Of a stretch of 64,000 bases of DNA, positions 52,401 through 58,400 are shown one piece after another. This DNA comes from Dama dama (Eukaryota; Chordata; Mammalia; Artiodactyla; Cervidae). A model generated the notes under the pieces. That model did no database searches. It had not been told where the DNA came from and saw only the letters and a program-made list of their open reading frames with translations. The stretch is taken from positions 12,214,001-12,278,000 of the forward strand of contig NC_083714.1 of the NCBI RefSeq assembly GCF_033118175.1. The letters are read 5' to 3'. Both the position numbers and the translations under genes were made by a program. Within the stretch, counting starts at the first letter, position 1. Every line of letters starts with the position of its first letter.

Positions 52401-55400
52401 TCTAGGCGGGGAAATGTTTGAGATCGACTCCGTGGGAAAAGCTCAACATAAATCGCAAAAGACAACTTGAAAACTTCTGCTTCCAACTTATTTGAACTGA
52501 AAACATTGGATCAACCTGCATTTTTTGGGGGTGCCGACAGCTCAACTCACATCTGTGATATCATTAAAAGCCACAGTCCTATTGTCCCTTGTCTATGCTA
52601 TTTTAATGTTGAATATCTTGACGACTGCTTGCTTGTTCACTCTCAACTGGTGACAGTGCCCCTGGGTGCGCAGACTTGGATGATCTTGCTCATTCATGTG
52701 GAAATCATCTACATGACAGCAAAAATGGAGTTCTGGGACCAAAACCAGTGACACAGATGTTAGCAATCAGCCAATATTAATAGGGGAAGCAGATTTGTGC
52801 AGTGATCCAGTTTAGTAAAGATGTGTTGGTTTTAGCCAAATTGCTTAATAAGTGCTGCTGAAAGTTGGGTAAAATAATTAGTCCGACTGATCCTAGGGTC
52901 TCTGTGTTTTCCTCTGTCTGAGGGAGCCCTGCAAGTCTGAGAATTGCTGCTTTTATAGGTACTGTGGTGTCGTTCTGTCGTGCCTGACTCTTGTGACCCC
53001 ATAGACTGTAGCCCACCAGACTCGTCTGTCCCTGGGTTTTCCCAGGCAAGAATACTGAAGTGGGTTGCCATTTCCTTCTCCAGGGGATCTTCCTAACCCA
53101 GGAATGGAACCTGGTTGTCCTGCATTTCAGGTGGAGTCTTTATTGACTGACCTACTAGGGAAGCCTCTTGTAGCTACTACTAGAGCTATGAGGTACTAGA
53201 GGTTGGATTTCTAGTTTCTACTCTGTGCTGAATTTAGCCCTGGGGTCTCTGAGAGGAACAGAAGACAAAACTCTGTGCTTTCAAGGAGCTAGATAAGACT
53301 CAGTTCAGTTCAGTTCAGTCACTCAGTCATGTCCAACTCTTTGTGACCCCATGGACTGCAGCACACTAGGCCTCCCTGTGCATCACCAACTCCTGGAGTT
53401 TACTCAAACTCATGTCCATTGAGTCGGTGATGCCATCCAACCATCTCATCCTCTGTCTTCCCCTTCTCCTCCCACCTTCAATCTTTCCCAGCATCAGGGT
53501 CTTTTCAAATCAGTCAGTTCTTTGCATGAGGTGGCCAAAGTATTGGAGTTTCAGCTTCAGCATCAGCCTTTCCAATGAATATTCAGGACTGATTTCCTTT
53601 AGGATGGACTGGTTGGATATCCTTGCTGTCCAAGGGACTCTCAAGAGTCTTCTCCAAAACCACAGTTCAAAAGCATCAATTCTTTGTCACTCAGTTTTCT
53701 TGATAGTCCAACTCTCAAATCCATATATGACTACTGGAAAAACCATAGCCTTGACTAGAAGGACCTTTGTTGCCAAAGTAATGTCTCTGCTTTTTAATAT
53801 TCTGTCTAGGTTGGTCATAGCTTTTCTTCCAAGGAGCAAGTGTCTTTTAATTTCATGGCTTCAGTCACCATCTGCAGTGATTTTGGAGCCCCCCAAAATA
53901 AAGTCTGACACTGTTTTCAGTTTCCCCATCTATTTGCCATGAAGTGATGGGACTGGATGCCATGATCTTAGTTTTCTGAATGTTGAATTTTAAGCCACCT
54001 TTTTCATTCTCCTCTTTCACTTTCATCAAGAGGCTCTTTAGTTCTTCTTTGCTTTCTGCCATAAGGGTGCTATTATCTGCATATTTGAGGTTATTGATAT
54101 TTCTCCCAGTAAGCTTGATTCCAGCTTGTGCTACATCATGACGTGCTGTACTGTGCATATAAGTTAAATAAGCAGGGTGAAAATATACAGCTTGATGTAC
54201 ACCTTTCCCTATTTGGAAGCAGTCTGTTGTTCCACGTCCAGTTCTAACTGTTGCTTCTTGACCTGCATACAGATTGTTAAGGACGCAGGTCTGGTATTCC
54301 CATCTCTTGAAGAATTTTCTACAGTTTGTTGTGATTCACATAGTCAAAGGCATTAGCATAGTCAATAAAGCAGAAGTAGATGTTTTTCTGGAACTCTCTT
54401 GCTTTTTCAATGATCCAGCGGATGTTGGGAATTTAATCCCTGGTTCCTCTGCCTTTTCTAAAACCAGCTTGAACATCTGGAAGTTCATGGTTCACATACT
54501 GTTAAAGCCTGTCTTGGAGAATTTTGAGCATTACTTTGCTAGCGTGTGAGATGAGTGCACTTGCACAGTAGTTTGGGCATTCTTTGGCATTGCCTTTCTT
54601 TGGGATTGGAATGAAAACTGACCTTTTTCAGTCTTGTGGCCACTGCTGAGTTTTCCAAATTTGCTGTCATATTGACTGCAGCACTTTCACAGCATCATCT
54701 TTCAAGATTTGAAATAGGTCAACTGGAATTCCATCATCTCCACTAGCTTTGTTCATAGTGATGTTTCCTAAGGCCCACTTGACTTCATATTCCAGGATGT
54801 CTGGCTCTAGGTGAGTGATCACACCATCATGATCATCTGGGTTGGGAAGATCTTTTTTGCATAGTTCTTCTATGTATTCTTGCTACCTCTTCTTAATATT
54901 TTCTGCTTCTGTTAGGTCCATACCATTCCTGTCCTTTATTGAGCCCATCTTTGCATGGAATGTTCCCTTGGTATCTCTAATTTTCTTGAAGAGATATCTA
55001 GTCTTTCCCATTCTATTGTTTTCCTCTCTTTCTTTGCAGTGATAACTGAGGAAGGCTTTCTTATCTCTCCTTGCTATTCTTTGGAACTCTGCATTCAGAT
55101 GGGTATATCTTTCCTTTTCTCCTTGGCCTTTCACTTCTCTTTTCACAGCTATTTGTAAGGCCTCCTCAGACAACCACTTTACCTTTTTGCAGTTCTTTTT
55201 CTTGGGGATTGTCTTGATCACTGCCTCCTGTACAATGTCACGAACTTCCATCTATAGTTCTTCAGATACTCTGTCTATCAGATCTAATCCCTTGAATCTA
55301 TTTCTCACTTCCACTGTATAGTCATAAGGGATTTGATTTAGGTCATACCTGAATGGTCTAGTGGTTTTCTCTACTTCAATTTAAGTCTGAATTTGGCAAT

Positions 55401-58400
55401 AAGGAGTTCATGATCTGAGCCACAGTCAGCTCCCGGTCTTGTTTTTGCTTGATTTTATAGAGCTTCTCCATCTTTGACTGCAAATAATATAATCAGTCTG
55501 GTTTCAGTATTGACCATCTGGTGATGTCCATGTGTAGAGTCTTCTCTTGTGTTGTTGGAAGAGGGTGTTTGCTATGACAAGTGCGTTCTCTTGGCAAAAC
55601 TCTGTTAGCCTTTGCCCTGCTTCATTCTGTACTCCAAGGTTAAATTTGCCTGTTACTCCAGGTATTTCTTGACTTCCTACTTTTGCATTCCAAGGCAAAC
55701 CATTCAATATCACAGTAATCCAAGTATATGCCCCGACCAATAATGCTGAAGAAGCTGAATTTGAACGGTTCTATGAAGACCTACAAGACCTTCTAGAACT
55801 AACACCCAAAAAAGATGTCCTTTTCATTATAGGGGACTGGAATGCAAAAGTAGATAAGACTAACATACAAGAAAATAAATAAATAACATGCACTATATGC
55901 AATAAGGAGCTAGAGTTTGTGGTACAGACCCCAAAGACTCCTGGGAGATTAGAGATGGAAAAGAGAGGTAAGCTGTCAACAGAAGATGCTTCTTAATACA
56001 TCATGAATAGCTGGAAGAGAGGGAAGTGAACAGGGGATAAAATTTCTTGGAGTAAGTGAGGCTTAAATCCTGAAGCTAAAGAGATTGAAAGTCAAAAAAA
56101 TACATGTACAACCTTAGGTCAAGGGGTCAAGGGGATGGGGCAAGAAGAGAGCCAAGGGGATGAGAACTTCTACTGGAAACAGCAGACTCATTTGGAGGAA
56201 GCTGGACTCATTCTCCCAAGCAACAAAGGCCCCCAAAAGAAGTGATCAATTTCTAGAAGCCCTCAGGCTCTCTTGGCCACAAGTTGGATGGTTGGACACA
56301 GAAGTGTCCAGCTGGACTCTGGGGTGGGTTCCAACTCAGAATGGGAATCAGCCTCTGCTTCACAGGATTCATTTCCTTCCAGCCCCCGTTAAAAAGAGAT
56401 TGCAGGAGGAAGGGTGTAGTGCTGTTGTGAGCTTCAAATCCTCCACTCATATCTGGTGAGGCTGGATCCACAGGATAAATGGAAGAGGTGGCCTCCAGTT
56501 TGCTAGTTTCTATCCTTTTGAACTGTGGTGCCAGAGAAGACTCTTGAGAGTCTCTTGGACAGCAAGGAGATCAAACCAGTCAATCCTAAAGGAAATCAAC
56601 CCTGAATATTCATTAGAAGGACTGATGCTGAAGCTGAAGCTCCAATATTTTGGCTACCTGATGCGAAGAATTGACTTATTGGAAAAGACCCTGATGCGGG
56701 GAAAGATAGAAGGCAGGAGAAGGGGATGACAGGATGAGATGGTTGGATGGAATCACCAATTCAGTGTACATGAATTTGAACGAACTCCAGGAGATGGTGA
56801 ACAACATGGAAGCCAGGCGTGCAGCAGTCCGTGAGGTCTCATAGAGACAAACATGACGGAACAACTTAACAATAACAACAATCACCCATTGGTTCCCTCA
56901 AGACACATATACTGAGTGGAGATGCTGGATGATGTGGTCTTAGAACATAGCCATGAGAAAATATCAGGGGAAGTCATAAGAGGGTAACCAACCCCATCCA
57001 CTTCTTACTTCTCCAATGACCCATTTCTGGGATTTTGTAGACTCTGCAATTGAATAAAAGGCCAAAATCTGATGACCGATTTGTTGATACATGTAACAAA
57101 TACAAGGCAAGTGAGTCTTCTATTCGCCAAAGCCACAAAGGTATAGTAGATCTGGGGATAAAAATGAATCAGATGATAATATCTCCGAGGGCAGAGCCAG
57201 ATGCCTTTTTTTTTTTTTTTGTATTCCTATATTAGAGTGCTACCATATAGCAGGTACTCAAGAAAAATACCTGTATGTTGGCACAAAACAATTTGAACTC
57301 CCTTACCTGATATTAGATGATTATGTAGTATAACACAAGAAGCTGTTAAGTCAAGACTTAACTAAACTGTTTTGATATGATTCAAAAGAACCCCTTAGAG
57401 GCTGTTAGAAAGATAAAAGCAGGCTCTAGGCCTTTCCTCAAATGGAGGAGCTGCATTTTTTTTTTTTTTCTGTTCTACATGCTGAGCTTCCACACAAGAT
57501 TTGGTTCTTAAGGTTGAAAACCACTGCTAAAGGCAAACACAGCCCAGGTTAAAGACTAAATATATAGAGAAGCACTGAAGAATATAACTAAAAAGTGACA
57601 GTACCAAGTTCCAAATACTGCATTTTAAAAGCTGGAGAAATGTTACCATGTAATATCCAGTGGCAGGATAAGTAGGGATATTGAGTAAAAATGGAGAAAC
57701 TCAATAAAAAGGGGGGGATTGGGCTGGATGGAATGGGAAAAGGACATGTCTGCAAGCTTCAGACTCCCCACTTATCTCCAGCAAAACCAGGTCCTCAGGA
57801 TGAAGGGAAGAGGTTGTCTTCAAGTGACCTTTGTAGTAGTCAGTTTGTAAAAACCATCAGCAAAATGAAAAGACAACCTACTGAATGGGAGAAGATATTT
57901 GCAAAAACTATGACTGATAGGAGCTAATATCCAACACATAGAAACAGGTCATAAAACTCAATATGAAAGAAACAAACAACCCAATTAAAAGATGGGTAGA
58001 AGAACTTTTCTAAAGAACAAATGAAGATGTCCAGCGTGCACATGAAAATATGCTCAGCATCACTAATCATCAAGAAATGCAAGTCAAAACCACAATGAGG
58101 TATGACCTCATACCTATCAGAATGGCTGTTCTCAAAAGGAACACAAATAACAAGTGTTGGTGAGGATGTGGAGAAAAGGGAATCCTCCTGCACTGTTGGT
58201 AGGAATGTAAAGTGATGCAGTCACTGGGGAAAAAATTATGAAAGTTCCTCAAAAAAATAAAAATAGAACTACCATATGATTCAGCAATTCCATTCCTGAG
58301 TATATATATGAAAAAAACCCACCAATTCAAACAGATATACATACCCCAATTTTCATAGCAGCATTATTTACAATTCTCAAGGTATAGAAGCAACAAAGAA

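Noticed and set aside
53412..55740. Reverse-transcriptase-like and plus-strand open frames as possible host genes
   Set aside because: They belong to the decayed BovB element; frames are broken and the plus-strand ones are shadows.
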